A stretch of 64,000 nt of DNA, taken from assembly GCF_011170125.1 (NCBI RefSeq), contig NZ_BLLN01000005.1, positions 1,054,001 to 1,118,000 of the forward strand, in the 5' to 3' direction. Positions 1 to 10,190 of the stretch are shown piece after piece. The notes below the pieces were generated by a model that saw nothing but the letters and a program-made list of their open reading frames with translations, did not search any database and was not told the DNA's origin. The stretch comes from Streptomyces diastaticus subsp. diastaticus. Lineage in GTDB: Bacteria; Actinomycetota; Actinomycetes; Streptomycetales; Streptomycetaceae. The position numbers were made by a program, and so were the translations under genes. Position 1 is the stretch's first letter. Every line of letters begins with the position of its first letter.

Positions 1-1494
1 CGTCCGCCGGGGCCGGGCGGTGCCGGCCCGCGGGTCCCCGGCCGGTACGGGAGCTTCCTTCGGGCCGGGCGCAGTGGCCGGGCCGGCCGGCGGGAGGTGG
101 CCCGCGGACGCCTCGGGGACGCCGTTCGTGGTGGTCCCGTCCGCCGCCGTCCCGGCCACCGGGCCGGACCGGTCCGCACCGCCAGGGGTCGTCGGTGAGC
201 TGCGGTGGGCCCACCGGCCGAGGGGCCAGGGCGGCCCGGTGCCGGGTGGCGGCTGCGCAGGGGAGGTCCGTGGCCGGCCGGCCGCCGGATCCGGCTCGGG
301 ACCGGGGTGGCGCGGTGCGTCCTGCCCGGGGTCCCGGGGCGGCTCGGCGGCCGGGGGTCGGCCTTGGGCGCTCGGCCCCTCGCCGGTCCCGCGCCCGTCG
401 GTGGGTGCTTGCGCCTGCGGCGGGCGGGGCGGGCCGTCGGCTGGTTCGGGGCCGGTGTGCGGGGGGCGGGCTGACGCGCTCCCCGGTGCGTCGGGTCCGG
501 TGTCGGTACCTCGGGGGGCGGCTTCGGTCTCCGCGACGGCCCGGGGGGCGGAGGGGCGCTCCGGCGGACCGGTGGGGCGGCCTCCCGGTCCAGCGGCGTC
601 CGCGAACTGGTCGAAGACCCCCGGCCCGGAGCGCGGGGCCTCGGCGTGACGGTTCGGGGGGCTCTCCTCGGCCTCCCCTTCGCCGGGTGGAGCCTGCTCC
701 CTGCCCGGGCCGGCCGGGGCGCCCTCGCCACGGGGCGGGCCGTCCTCCCGGCGGGCGGGGGTGCCTGCCTGCGGGGGCGCGTCCGCGTCCCGGCCGGGAC
801 TCCCCGTCCCGCGAAGGCCGCCGCCCCGCCCGCCCCGGTCGGCTCCCTTCGCTCCGGTGCGGGGGCCGTCGGCCGCCGCCGGACGGGCTGCGCCCTTCGA
901 GGGGGACCGCCCAGCGCCGCGCGCCCCCGCCTCCGGGCGGCGCGGGCCGTCCCGTTCCGCTCCGTCCCCCGTACCCGACCAGGGTGCCCCGGCCGACGGG
1001 CGGCCGTCCGGGCTCCCTGCCGTGTCCGTGTCCGTGTCCGTGTCCGGGTCCGGGGCCCGCGGTACGCCGGTGCCGTCCGGCGTCGCTGACCCCGCGTCGG
1101 CCCGGTCGGGGCGGTCCGCGGCGGCCCGGTCGCCCCCGCCCGCCGGCTCCCTGGCCGCGTCGCCGCGCGGGTGCCGGCCGGAGCCCTCCCGGGCCTCCGG
1201 CGCCTGGGGCGGGAGGGACGCCGCTCCCCCGGGCTCCGTGCGTACCGGGCCGGGGCGGGCTCCGGTGGGCGCCGCCGCGCCGGGCCGTTCCCACCAGGCT
1301 CCCGGCTGTCCGGGGGCGGGAGCCTGGGGCGGGACGCTGCTGAGCGTGCCCGCCGCCGAGGCGAAACGGTCGTCCAGGCTGTCGCCGGCACCCGGGGCCG
1401 GGCCCGCGTCCTCGGCGACGTCGTCGTACAACTCGGCCCACCAGGCGTCCTCCTGGGCCGAGGTGCCCGTGCGCCTGTCCCCCTGATGACTCAT
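1..1494 (-). CDS. Partial Pro/Ala/Gly-rich disordered protein, N-terminal part
   Basis: An open frame runs without a stop from an ATG at 1494 down to the window edge, so the gene is cut and about 498 residues are visible. The first 50 residues look like real protein, with an acidic WWAELYDD patch and a SLDDRFASAAGT stretch. The rest is Pro/Ala/Gly/Arg-rich, low in complexity and almost certainly disordered, with a short Thr-Asp run from a hexanucleotide repeat near 1022-1051. I recall similar WWxxLYDD N-termini on large Streptomyces proteins that carry a PP2C-like or other globular C-terminal domain, but that part lies outside the window, so no function is assigned. The same DNA has long open frames on the plus strand; these lack normal amino-acid composition and are treated as shadows. 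Confidence 0.6.
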   Translation of the reverse strand, partial: MSHQGDRRTGTSAQEDAWWAELYDDVAEDAGPAPGAGDSLDDRFASAAGTLSSVPPQAPAPGQPGAWWERPGAAAPTGARPGPVRTEPGGAASLPPQAPEAREGSGRHPRGDAAREPAGGGDRAAADRPDRADAGSATPDGTGVPRAPDPDTDTDTDTAGSPDGRPSAGAPWSGTGDGAERDGPRRPEAGARGAGRSPSKGAARPAAADGPRTGAKGADRGGRGGGLRGTGSPGRDADAPPQAGTPARREDGPPRGEGAPAGPGREQAPPGEGEAEESPPNRHAEAPRSGPGVFDQFADAAGPGGRPTGPPERPSAPRAVAETEAAPRGTDTGPDAPGSASARPPHTGPEPADGPPRPPQAQAPTDGRGTGEGPSAQGRPPAAEPPRDPGQDAPRHPGPEPDPAAGRPRTSPAQPPPGTGPPWPLGRWAHRSSPTTPGGADRSGPVAGTAADGTTTNGVPEASAGHLPPAGPATAPGPKEAPVPAGDPRAGTARPRRT

Positions 1495-1496
1495 GT

Positions 1497-1919
1497 CCTC
1501 GATTGTCCACCGCGGGCGGCGCGGGAGAACGGGAGAGGCGGGATTTTCGGCCGCCGCCCGCCCGCGGGACCCGAAGACCGCCGGGCGGCCCCACCCCCCA
1601 CGGGAAGGACGCCCGGCGGCGTCGGCACGACCCGGCCTAGGCGCGTTCCAGGTGTAGGTGCGCTTCGGGACGGCGGACGGCGGTTTTCCTCCCCCTGTCC
1701 GGCGGGAGCGTGACGCGGCTCCGAGCGGGCACGCGAGGCTCCGGCGACGGAGACCGGGAGGAGGAATCGCCGCAGGCCCGGCCGGTTGCCGGGTCGCGGT
1801 GCGGACACAGTGGCAGACGGTCCGGGGGTACGGCGATGATGAGCGGGGGCGGGTTTGTGCCGTGGCTGGTTTCCGCCAGCCGGTGGCCCGCCGGTGAACG
1901 ACCGGGGAGGGGAGCGGCG
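1497..1919. other. Intergenic region, no gene seen
   Basis: This stretch lies between the divergent starts of the disordered protein and the regulator at 1920 and should hold both promoters. No recognisable protein or RNA is visible. Confidence 0.5.
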
Positions 1920-2912
1920 ATGCTCGCGGCGATAGGTCTGGACGAGCGGCACGAGGCGGCGTACCGCGCACTGGTGGCGGTCGGAGTGGCGGAAGTGCCG
2001 GAGCTGGCGCACCGCCTGGCGCTGGACGAGGCGGAGGCGGCCCGGGTCCTGCGCCGCCTGGAACAGCACGGGCTGGCGGCCCGGTCGACGGCGGCGGCCG
2101 GCCGCTGGGTGGCGGCACCGCCGGGCGTGGCGCTCGGCGCGCTGGTGACGCAGCGCCGGCACGAGCTGGACCGGGCCGAACTGGCCGCGGCGCTGCTGGC
2201 GCAGGAGTTCCGCGCCCGGGCCGCCGAGCCCGCGGTGCACGACCTGGTGGAGGTGGTGACCGGTGCGGAGGCGGTCTCGCAGCGCTTCCTCCAGATGCAG
2301 TTCGGGGCCAGGCAGGAGGTCTGCGCACTGGTGACCGGCTCCCCGGTGGCGGTCACCGGCCAGGAGAACGCGGCGGAGGACCAGGCGGCGGACCGGGGGG
2401 TGGTGTACCGGGTGGTGCTGGAGCGGGAGGTGATCGCCGGCCCCGAGGGACTGCGTGAGGTGGCGGCGGCGATGAGCCGCGACGAGCGGGTGCGGCTGGT
2501 GGAGCGGGTGCCGACCAAGCTGGTGATCGCGGACGGCTCGTTGGCGATGGTGCCGCTGACCTCGCGCGGGGCGGCGGCCCCGGCGGCGCTGGTGGTGCAC
2601 GCCAGCGGGTTGCTGGAGTCCCTGACGGGGCTTTTCGAGGCGGTCTGGCGGGACGCGCTGCCGTTGCGGCTGGGGGCCGGTGGCCCGGTCGAGGAGGAGC
2701 CGGACGGCCCGGACGTGACGGATCTGGAGATCCTGTCGCTGCTGCTGGCGGGGCTGACCGACGTGAGCGTGGCCAAACAGCTGGACCTGGGGCTCCGCAC
2801 CGTCCAGCGCAAGGTGAAGCGGCTGATGGAGCTGGCGGGGGTGACGACCCGGCTCCAGCTGGGCTGGCACGCCTACGAGCGGGGCTGGGTGGCGCGCGGC
2901 CCGCGCGGCTGA
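1920..2912 (+). CDS. TrmB/LuxR-type helix-turn-helix transcriptional regulator
   Basis: A 330-residue regulator. Residues 1-70 resemble a TrmB-type winged helix (GLDERHEAAYRALVAVG opening, helices for a LAxRL...ARVLRRLEQHGL turn). The middle looks like a ligand or phospholipase-D-like sensing region. Residues about 265-320 form a LuxR-type DNA-binding domain (DLEILSLLLAGLTDVSVAKQL followed by RTVQRKVKRLM). The ATG at 1920 is chosen because GGGGAGGGGA lies just upstream; an open frame extends further 5' from 1710 but has no family-like sequence. This TrmB plus LuxR layout is frequent in Streptomyces orphan regulators, whose targets are mostly unknown. The next gene starts 90 bases downstream on the same strand. 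Confidence 0.85.
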   Translation: MLAAIGLDERHEAAYRALVAVGVAEVPELAHRLALDEAEAARVLRRLEQHGLAARSTAAAGRWVAAPPGVALGALVTQRRHELDRAELAAALLAQEFRARAAEPAVHDLVEVVTGAEAVSQRFLQMQFGARQEVCALVTGSPVAVTGQENAAEDQAADRGVVYRVVLEREVIAGPEGLREVAAAMSRDERVRLVERVPTKLVIADGSLAMVPLTSRGAAAPAALVVHASGLLESLTGLFEAVWRDALPLRLGAGGPVEEEPDGPDVTDLEILSLLLAGLTDVSVAKQLDLGLRTVQRKVKRLMELAGVTTRLQLGWHAYERGWVARGPRG

Positions 2913-3002
2913 CCGGACGGAACGCCTGGGCCACCCGGCCGGCGGGCGCCCGGACGCCCCGTCCGGCCTGCGCGCGGGGCGCGGGGCGCACAGGCTGGGT
3001 CG

Positions 3003-3479
3003 ATGGATGCCTGGGAGCTGCTGCTGGTCGGGGTGGTGCTGGTGCTGGGCGTCGTGGGTGTGCTGGTGCCGGGCCTGCCGGGCACCTGGCTGGTGTGGGC
3101 GGCGACGCTGTGGTGGGCGCTCCAGGACAGGTCGTCGACGGCCTGGTGGGTGCTGGTGGGCGCCTCCGTGCTGCTGCTGGTCGCACAGGCGGTGCGCTGG
3201 CAGTTGCCGGGCCGCTCGGGTGACCCGATGGGGGCGCGGCTGGCCCAGTGGGCGGGGTGGGGAGCGCTCGCCGGGTTCGTGGTGGTGCCGGTGGCGGGGG
3301 CGCTTCCGGGGGCGCTGGTGGGGTTGTACGTGGCCGAACGGATGCGGCTGGGCCGGTGGGACGATGCCGCCGTCTCGGTCCGGGACGTGCTGCGGCGGGG
3401 CGGCTGGCGGGTCCTGGTCGAGCTCTTCGCCTGCCTGCTGGTGGCGGCCGCCTGGGTGGGCGCGCTGGTGTGGGGGTGA
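3003..3479 (+). CDS. DUF456 domain-containing membrane protein
   Basis: A 158-residue protein with four to five hydrophobic segments, at about residues 5-25, 28-45, 46-62, 82-112 and 138-156. The pattern of a Gly/Val-rich first helix ending in VPGLPGTWLVWAA and a later GAxxGALVGLYVAERMR loop is the signature of DUF456, a small inner-membrane family of unknown function. The length fits the family (about 160). It stands alone between a regulator and the minus-strand alkyltransferase, so context gives no role. Confidence 0.85.
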   Translation: MDAWELLLVGVVLVLGVVGVLVPGLPGTWLVWAATLWWALQDRSSTAWWVLVGASVLLLVAQAVRWQLPGRSGDPMGARLAQWAGWGALAGFVVVPVAGALPGALVGLYVAERMRLGRWDDAAVSVRDVLRRGGWRVLVELFACLLVAAAWVGALVWG

Positions 3480-3507
3480 GCCCGGGGGCGTACGCGGGGG
3501 TCCCGGG

Positions 3508-4014
3508 TCAGCCCGCGGGCGTCGTGGTCCGGGCACGCTCCAGGCCGAGCAGCCAGGTCTTGCGGTCCACTCCCCCGGCGTAGCCGGTCAGGGAGCCGTC
3601 GGCACCGACGACCCGGTGGCAGGGGCGCACGATCAGCAGCGGGTTGGCTCCGATCGCACCGCCCACCGCGCGGACCGCGGGCCCGCCGACGCCGATGCGG
3701 GCGGCGAGCTGCCCGTAGCTCACGGTGGTGCCGTACGGGATCTCGTCCAGGGCGGCCCAGACCCGGCGCCGGAAGTCGGTGGCGGGCGGGGTGGCGAGGC
3801 GGAGGGTGAACGGGGCGGGGTCCCCGGCGAAGTAGGCGTCGAGCTGGCGGCGGGCCAGGGCGAAGGGCGCCTCGTCGCGGACGCTGCCGGGCGCGGGCAG
3901 GCCCTTGGCGCCGGGGGCGCCGGGGACGGTCAGCGAGGTGAGGGCGCCGGTGGCGTCGCAGGTGAGGAGGAGGTCCCCGAGGGGTCCGGGGTGGGTGGTC
4001 CAGTACGCGGTCAT
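3508..4014 (-). CDS. ogt: Methylated-DNA--[protein]-cysteine S-methyltransferase
   Basis: A 168-residue suicide repair enzyme that moves a methyl group from O6-methylguanine (or O4-methylthymine) in DNA to its own cysteine. The active-site IVRPCHRVVG motif is intact, preceded by the helix-turn-helix region YGTTVSYGQLAARIG and the arginine-finger region of the C-terminal domain. A reduced N-terminal domain (about residues 1-75) is present, as in Ogt-type single-function enzymes. The ATG at 4014 is the first in-frame start before the conserved region. It lies downstream of rsgA on the same strand but is separated from it by two strong hairpins, so it probably has its own promoter. Confidence 0.93.
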   Translation of the reverse strand: MTAYWTTHPGPLGDLLLTCDATGALTSLTVPGAPGAKGLPAPGSVRDEAPFALARRQLDAYFAGDPAPFTLRLATPPATDFRRRVWAALDEIPYGTTVSYGQLAARIGVGGPAVRAVGGAIGANPLLIVRPCHRVVGADGSLTGYAGGVDRKTWLLGLERARTTTPAG

Positions 4015-4188
4015 GGTTCTTCCTGGCGGTGCGGGTGGTGTCCTGGCCGGTGTGGCCGGGCACCACCCAGTGTGCCGAGCCCGGCGGCCGGGAGCTGGCG
4101 GGAATACGACATGGCGGTCCGGCGGCGGCGCGCGGCGGCTCCGCCGGTGGCCCGCCGGTCCTGCCGCCACAGCGGACCGGCGGGCACC

Positions 4189-4245
4189 GGGGGCCCGGGA
4201 CGCCCCGGGCCCCCGCGTGCCGGGCCTCTCGCCGGGCCCGGCACG
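4189..4245 (-). terminator. Two tandem GC hairpins downstream of rsgA
   Basis: First hairpin: arms 4189-4199 and 4204-4214, 11 bp with a 4-base loop. Second: arms 4216-4225 and 4236-4245, 10 bp with a 10-base loop. Both are perfect. They begin 8 bases after the rsgA stop on the minus strand and have no U-run, as is common for Streptomyces terminators. Confidence 0.7.
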
Positions 4246-4253
4246 GGTATCGG

Positions 4254-5378
4254 TCAGCGGAGACGACCGCGCTTGGCGTCGGCGGCGGCCCGGGCCTCGG
4301 CTCCCCTGATCCGCCACTCGCGGCGGATCTCCTGGCGGAGGCGGGCGTCGGTCTTGGCGACGATGCGCTGGTTCTCCCGCTGGAGTTTGCGGTAACTCTC
4401 CAGGCGCCGTGCCGGCAGTTCGCCGCCGTCGACGGCGGCGAGGACGGCGCAGCCCGGCTCGCTGTGGTGGGCGCAGTCCTGGAAGCGGCACCGCCGGGCG
4501 TACTCCTCGATCTCGGCGAAGACCCGGTCCACGCCGGTGCCCGCGTCCCACAGGCCGACGCCGCGCAGTCCGGGGGTGTCGATGAGGACGCCGCCGCCCG
4601 GCAGCGTCAGCAGGTTGCGGGTGGTCGTGGTGTGGCGGCCCTTGCCGTCCATGTCGCGGACGGCCCGCACCTCCATCGCCTCCCGGCCGATCAGGGTGTT
4701 GGCGAGGGTGGACTTGCCCGCCCCGGACTGGCCGAGCAGCACGGTGGTGCCGGAGCCGGCCAGCGCCGCCAGGCGCTCCAGGCCGGTGCCGTCGGCGCTG
4801 CTGACGGCGAGGACGGTCACACCGGGCACAGTCCGCCCGACGTCGGAGAGGAGGTGGCCGAGGGTGGCCGGGTCGGGCACCAGGTCGGCCTTGGTGAGGA
4901 CGACCAGGGGTTCGGCGCCGGACTCCCAGGCGAGCGCGGTGAAGCGTTCGATCCGGGCCAGGTCGAGTTCGGCGGCGAGGGAGACGGCGATGACGGCGCG
5001 GTCGATGTTGGCGGCGAGCACCTGGGCGTCGGAGCGCTTGGAGGAGCCGGAGCGGACCAGAGCGGTACGGCGCGGCAGGTGGTCGCGGACGTAGCGCGGG
5101 CTGCCGCCCTCGGGGTCGAGGGCGGCCCAGTCGCCGGTGCAGATGACCTTCATCGGGTCGCGGGGCACCACGAACGCGGTGTCGGCGCGGACGGTGCCGT
5201 CCGGCGTGACCACGTCGCACTGGCCGCGGTCGACGCGGATGACCCGGCCGGGGACGAGGCCGCGGGCGGCCCAGGGACGGAAGGCGTCCTGCCAGCCGTC
5301 GTCCCAGCCGTAGGGGACGAGCGGCGAGGCGAGGGCGGTGGAGCGGTCGGGGACCTCGGAGGAGGCGGGGAGGGGCAA
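4254..5378 (-). CDS. rsgA: Ribosome small-subunit-dependent GTPase A
   Basis: A circularly permuted GTPase that helps 30S subunit maturation. An N-terminal OB-like region with RVIRVDRGQCDVV comes first. The G motifs follow in permuted order: TKAD, then GQSGAGKST, then GKGRHTTT and DTPGLRGVG. The C-terminal zinc knuckle is CRFQDCAHHSEPGC. The start is uncertain. Homologues begin just before the PLVPYGWDD stretch, which favours TTG at 5378 (about 374 aa) with AAGGG upstream. A GTG at 5519 would give 421 aa, but its GGGAGG sits only one base away. The upstream strand carries a dead P450 gene, so this is likely the first gene of its own transcript. Confidence 0.88.
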   Translation of the reverse strand: MPLPASSEVPDRSTALASPLVPYGWDDGWQDAFRPWAARGLVPGRVIRVDRGQCDVVTPDGTVRADTAFVVPRDPMKVICTGDWAALDPEGGSPRYVRDHLPRRTALVRSGSSKRSDAQVLAANIDRAVIAVSLAAELDLARIERFTALAWESGAEPLVVLTKADLVPDPATLGHLLSDVGRTVPGVTVLAVSSADGTGLERLAALAGSGTTVLLGQSGAGKSTLANTLIGREAMEVRAVRDMDGKGRHTTTTRNLLTLPGGGVLIDTPGLRGVGLWDAGTGVDRVFAEIEEYARRCRFQDCAHHSEPGCAVLAAVDGGELPARRLESYRKLQRENQRIVAKTDARLRQEIRREWRIRGAEARAAADAKRGRLR

Positions 5379-5669
5379 GGGGGAGACCCTTCGGAGGGCG
5401 GCCCCCTGGGCGTCGTACGGGCCGGTGGTTACCGGTCGGTCGCCCGGGGGCGGCGGGGCTGGGGAATGGCACGCTGAGTGCGGGCGAAGCCCGTCTCGGT
5501 CTCGACAGCCATCGGTCACACCTCCCGGTTCGTACGACGTGGGACAGTGACGGCGCGTCGGCGCGCGGCCACCGTCGTGAACTGTGAGGACCGTAGCCCG
5601 CGGCGGGCTGAGGGGGCCACAGGTTTTTCCGGACCGAGGTCGCCGCCCGGTCCGCACGGCGGTCCGAGC

Positions 5670-6300
5670 CGCGCACCCCGCGCGAAACCCGCCGCGGGGC
5701 TCCGTGCGCACGCGGCCAGGGGCGCGCGGTCCCAACCCTGTGCGCCGGCCTCGCGAGTGCGGGGGCGAGGGTGGCGAGGACGCGAGGGTGAGTTCCCGCC
5801 GTGCGGCGGTGGCCCGCGCCCGCGCCGCCGCCCGTGGGCCGAGTGCGTCCCCGGCGGGCTGGCGGCCGAGGAACCGCTCGGGCTCGAAGGGTGAGGGAGC
5901 GGGGGCGCGGCCAGAGCACCGGGTCGTGGTTGCGCCCGTGGAGACCGAGCAGCACCCTGTGCGCGGCGCGTCGCGCGCCCCCGCCACCGCGGTTCGCGGG
6001 CGGCGAGCCCGCCCGCGAACCGACGGGTCGAACGGGCAGCGGCGGCGCACCTCGTGGCCGAGGACCCCGGCCTCCGCCGGAGCGCCCCCGGCGGGGTACG
6101 CGCGGAGCCGGGGCCACCGGCGGGGGCGTGCGCGGCGAAGACGACGCACCGGGTGACGGCGGCCGTCGGCCGCAGGACGTCGAGCGGTCCGACGGCGGCG
6201 GTCAGGGGATCGAGGAGCGTCCCGTCGGCGTCCCCGGTGGACGGCGGCCGCGTACGCCGCCGTGGCCTCGCCGGCCGCGCCGCCGCCGCTCGCGCGGAGC
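5670..6300 (-). pseudogene. Decayed CYP152-like cytochrome P450 (fatty-acid hydroxylase/peroxygenase family)
   Basis: No single frame is intact, but reading the minus strand across all three frames recovers the C-terminal half of a P450 in order. These are a DADGTLLDPLTAAV...LRPTAAV stretch (about 6120-6240), a HEVRR segment equal to the ExxR motif (about 6035-6060), FAGGLA...RWRGR (about 5980-6030), RVLLGLHGRNHDPVLW (about 5910-5965), FEPERFLGR (about 5865-5893), a GGGxxxxGHR heme-loop remnant (about 5810-5840) and RTEPRGGF near 5690. The order and wording match CYP152 enzymes. The heme-ligand Cys is lost to frameshift, at least four frame changes are needed, and the N-terminal half is missing. 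Assignment to CYP152 is from recalled family sequence, not a search. Confidence 0.8.
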
Positions 6301-6378
6301 TTGACGGTCTCGGGCGCGAAGTGGTGGGCGCCTGCCCGGAGATGCGTGGTGCACCACAGGCGCCCAGGACGCCCGGGG

Positions 6379-6699
6379 CTACCGCTCCAGTTCCTCGTCC
6401 ACCGGCGGCTTCGGGGCGTCGCGCAGGTGCTGCGACAGTCCGGGCTTGCCGCCCTGCCGGGCCTGCGCGCCCTTCTCGCCCGGGGTGCGGTGCATGTCCG
6501 AGTCGGGGTCGAGCCGGACCGAACGGGCGATGTCCTGGCGGGACCCGTACTGCTCGGCGGGGATCTCCTGGAGCGCCACGACCACCTCCCCGGACGCGCC
6601 CGCCCGCCTGGCCGTCTCCACCAGCGTCTCCTTGCCGGCCGGGAAGTCCACGGCGTCGATCGCCTCGAAGATCTCGTCGAGCGTGGTGTGCGCGGTCAT
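6379..6699 (-). CDS. DUF2795 domain-containing protein
   Basis: A 106-residue soluble protein. Residues 1-58 carry the DUF2795 pattern: a short helix LDEIFEAIDAVDFPAGKETLVETARRAGA followed by VVVALQEIPAEQYGSRQDI. The tail (about 60-106) is polar and probably disordered. The ATG at 6699 has GGAGG upstream (CAGGAGGTGCCCCC). The function of the family is unknown; similar proteins are numerous in actinomycetes. It directly abuts the P450 pseudogene and diverges from the DUF6343 gene. Confidence 0.87.
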   Translation of the reverse strand: MTAHTTLDEIFEAIDAVDFPAGKETLVETARRAGASGEVVVALQEIPAEQYGSRQDIARSVRLDPDSDMHRTPGEKGAQARQGGKPGLSQHLRDAPKPPVDEELER

Positions 6700-6912
6700 G
6701 GGGGCACCTCCTGGGGGTCACCGGGGCGCGTAGGGGCGCCCGTACGCGGGGCGTGGGCGCGAACGCCCGCCACCAGCCATGCTCCGCCCTGGAGCCGGTG
6801 CCCGCACGCCCAGACTCTGCCGGGGCCGGGCAGCGGGGCTAGCGTGGAGAGGACGGCCCGAACGCGTACACCCGTGCGCCGCGGGCGCATCGTCCACGGG
6901 AAGGTGGTCCTC

Positions 6913-7233
6913 GTGCCCCAGCACCCGCCCGGCCAGCCCGGCCCCACCGGCGGCCGTACCGGAACAGAACCCGTCCTCGCGCGCAGCGCGCTCGGTCTGC
7001 GCCTGGTGATCTCCAGCGTCGCCGTGCCGCTGTTCGCCGCGGTGACCGTGCTGCTGTCGATCTGGGCGTCGAACTCCTCCGAGACCGACACCCCGAGCGG
7101 CACCTCGCTCACCGTGACCGCCGCCGTCTTCGGCGTCCTCACCCTGATCGCCCTCGTCGACCTGGTCATCGTGATCCGGCGGCGTTCGCGGGCCCGCGAG
7201 GCCGCCCGGGAGGCGCGACGCCGCCAGGACTGA
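6913..7233 (+). CDS. DUF6343 family small membrane protein
   Basis: A 106-residue protein with a polar N-terminus, a TEPVLARSALGLRLV motif and two transmembrane helices (about residues 27-48 and 58-80), ending in a basic RRRSRAREAAREARRR tail. This arrangement matches the Streptomyces DUF6343 family as I know it; no function is established. GTG at 6913 is preferred because GGGAAGG lies about 9 bases upstream; GTG at 6904 is an alternative. Confidence 0.75.
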   Translation: MPQHPPGQPGPTGGRTGTEPVLARSALGLRLVISSVAVPLFAAVTVLLSIWASNSSETDTPSGTSLTVTAAVFGVLTLIALVDLVIVIRRRSRAREAAREARRRQD

Positions 7234-7243
7234 CGGCGGCCCG

Positions 7244-8050
7244 TCAGACCGTCAGCTCCGCCCGCAGCCGGTCCAGGGCCGCCTCGACCCGCAGCGCCTC
7301 GCGGGCGTACCGCTCCACGTCGCCCCAGCGTTCGGTGAGCGCGTCGAGGGCGGCCTCCAGGTAGGCCGGGCGGACCTCGGTGAGGACGGCCGCGATCTCC
7401 GGGTCCCCGCCCCGCTCCGTGAACCGGCGGACGAACGGCTCGTACTGGGCGCGGACCGCCGCGCCGACCGCCAGGTACTCACGGCGTACGGCCGAAACGT
7501 CGGCCCCGAGCAGCAGGAGCAGCAGGGCCGCGCCCCAGCCGGTGCGGTCCTTGCCCGCCGTGCAGTGGAAGAGGAGCGGGTGGGTGCCGTCGTCGGCGGC
7601 GGTCTGCACGAGGGCGGCGTAGGCGGAGCAGGCGCCGGGCGAGAGGACCATCCGCCGGTACTCCTGCTGGAACAGCCGCTCGGCCCGTCCGCCGCCCAGC
7701 TCCCGCTCGGCGACGGCCGGGTCGGCGAGGAGCGCGTGGAGGCGGGCCGGTGCGGCGTCCGGCCGGGTGCCCAGGACGTCGCCGACGAAGGGACGGGCGC
7801 CGGGCGGCAGCACGTCGGGGGCGGCCTGGCGTTCGTCGGTGGTACGCAGGTCGAAGACGACCTGGACGCCGCGTTGCGTCAGGACCGGGTCGGTGTGCGG
7901 GTCGTGGCGCGCGAGGTCGGCCGAGCGCAGCAGCGCGCCGGGGCGCACCGACCGGCCCTGCCCGGCGCCGGGCAGCGGGATGCCGCCGAGGTCGCGCAGG
8001 TTGGCGACGGTGGCGGCCTCGACGGCCCGGCCGGTCGGCTCGGATTCCAT
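7244..8050 (-). CDS. Tyrosine-protein phosphatase (Y_phosphatase3 family)
   Basis: A 268-residue phosphatase with the P-loop signature HCTAGKDRTG (about residues 160-170), giving the catalytic Cys and Arg of the CX5R family. The N-terminal ATVANLRDLGGIPL and the RPGALLRSADL segment are hallmarks of the bacterial Y_phosphatase3 group (PtpB/IphP-like). These remove phosphate from phosphotyrosine or phosphoinositide substrates. The ATG at 8050 is chosen; a GTG at 8104 would add 18 Arg/Pro-rich residues that look non-coding. No signal peptide is seen, so it is probably cytoplasmic. Confidence 0.88.
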   Translation of the reverse strand: MESEPTGRAVEAATVANLRDLGGIPLPGAGQGRSVRPGALLRSADLARHDPHTDPVLTQRGVQVVFDLRTTDERQAAPDVLPPGARPFVGDVLGTRPDAAPARLHALLADPAVAERELGGGRAERLFQQEYRRMVLSPGACSAYAALVQTAADDGTHPLLFHCTAGKDRTGWGAALLLLLLGADVSAVRREYLAVGAAVRAQYEPFVRRFTERGGDPEIAAVLTEVRPAYLEAALDALTERWGDVERYAREALRVEAALDRLRAELTV

Positions 8051-8152
8051 GCGCTCATCGTCGGCCGGGCGGGGCGGGCGCGCACGCCGGGCGGCGGCGG
8101 GCACGTCCGGACGGGGCGGCGACGGCCAGGTCGTCCGGGAGGTGCCCCGGGG

Positions 8153-8605
8153 TCAGCCGGCGCGGCCCGGGCCCCGCGGGGGCGGAGTGCCGGAGCCGGC
8201 GGAGAGGCGGCCGATCCGGCCCGCCTGGATGACCAGGCCCTGCTGGGAGCCGCCGCTGATGGTGTTGGTGACCTGGAGGGTGGGGGCGGGCGCCTGGGCG
8301 GGGGCGGTCTCGTCGAGGAGGCGGCGCAGTTCGGCGGCGGCCTCCGGGTCGACGCGCAGCAGGCGGCGCAGCCGCAACTGCCACTCCTCCTCGATGTCGG
8401 CCCGGTGTTCCGCGTCGCCCCTGCGGTCGGCCTCGGCCAGTTCGGCGCGGGCGGCGGTCAGCTCACCGGCGGCCTGTTCCTCGTCGCCGCCCCGGGCGAA
8501 GAGGCGGGCGACCCGCTCGCGCGTGGCCGACCAGGCGTCGGAGACCATCAGGCCGACCAGGGAGCTGGCTCCGCTGGCGGCGAGCGCGGCGAGTTCGGCG
8601 TCCAC
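8153..8605 (-). CDS. Uncharacterised coiled-coil protein with Gly-rich C-terminal motif
   Basis: About 150 residues. The start GTG at 8605 has GGGGGAG six bases upstream. The N-terminus (ELAALAASGASSLVGLMVSDAW) is a hydrophobic helix, and residues 35-105 form a charged Ala/Arg/Glu helix that includes EEEWQLRLRRLLRVDP. The C-terminus has TLQVTNTISGGSQQGLVIQAGRI, like a family of small Streptomyces proteins that end in a (V/I)xQAGxI element. That family often lies near conflict or effector modules, though here the neighbours are housekeeping genes. I do not assign a function. Confidence 0.7.
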   Translation of the reverse strand: MDAELAALAASGASSLVGLMVSDAWSATRERVARLFARGGDEEQAAGELTAARAELAEADRRGDAEHRADIEEEWQLRLRRLLRVDPEAAAELRRLLDETAPAQAPAPTLQVTNTISGGSQQGLVIQAGRIGRLSAGSGTPPPRGPGRAG

Positions 8606-8792
8606 GTTCTTCTCCCCCTGAGGCCGTTCGGCCGCCGAGGGCGGCCGGCGCGGGCCGTGCCGCCCGCTCGCGGTCCACCGTAGGCAGCGGCCGGGCCGGG
8701 CGGTAGTCCCCCGTACCGGTGGTGCCCGGACACGCCCCGCGGTGGGCCGGGTTCCGTTTTGCTTTGAGGGCGCGAGGCGCGAGGCTGGGCCC

Positions 8793-10190
<1,398 letters not shown>

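Noticed and set aside
1490..3536. Long minus-strand frames opposite the TrmB/LuxR regulator and DUF456 genes
   Set aside because: Low-complexity Pro/Arg/Gln/His translation; the plus strand has a clear helix-turn-helix and membrane protein with ribosome sites.
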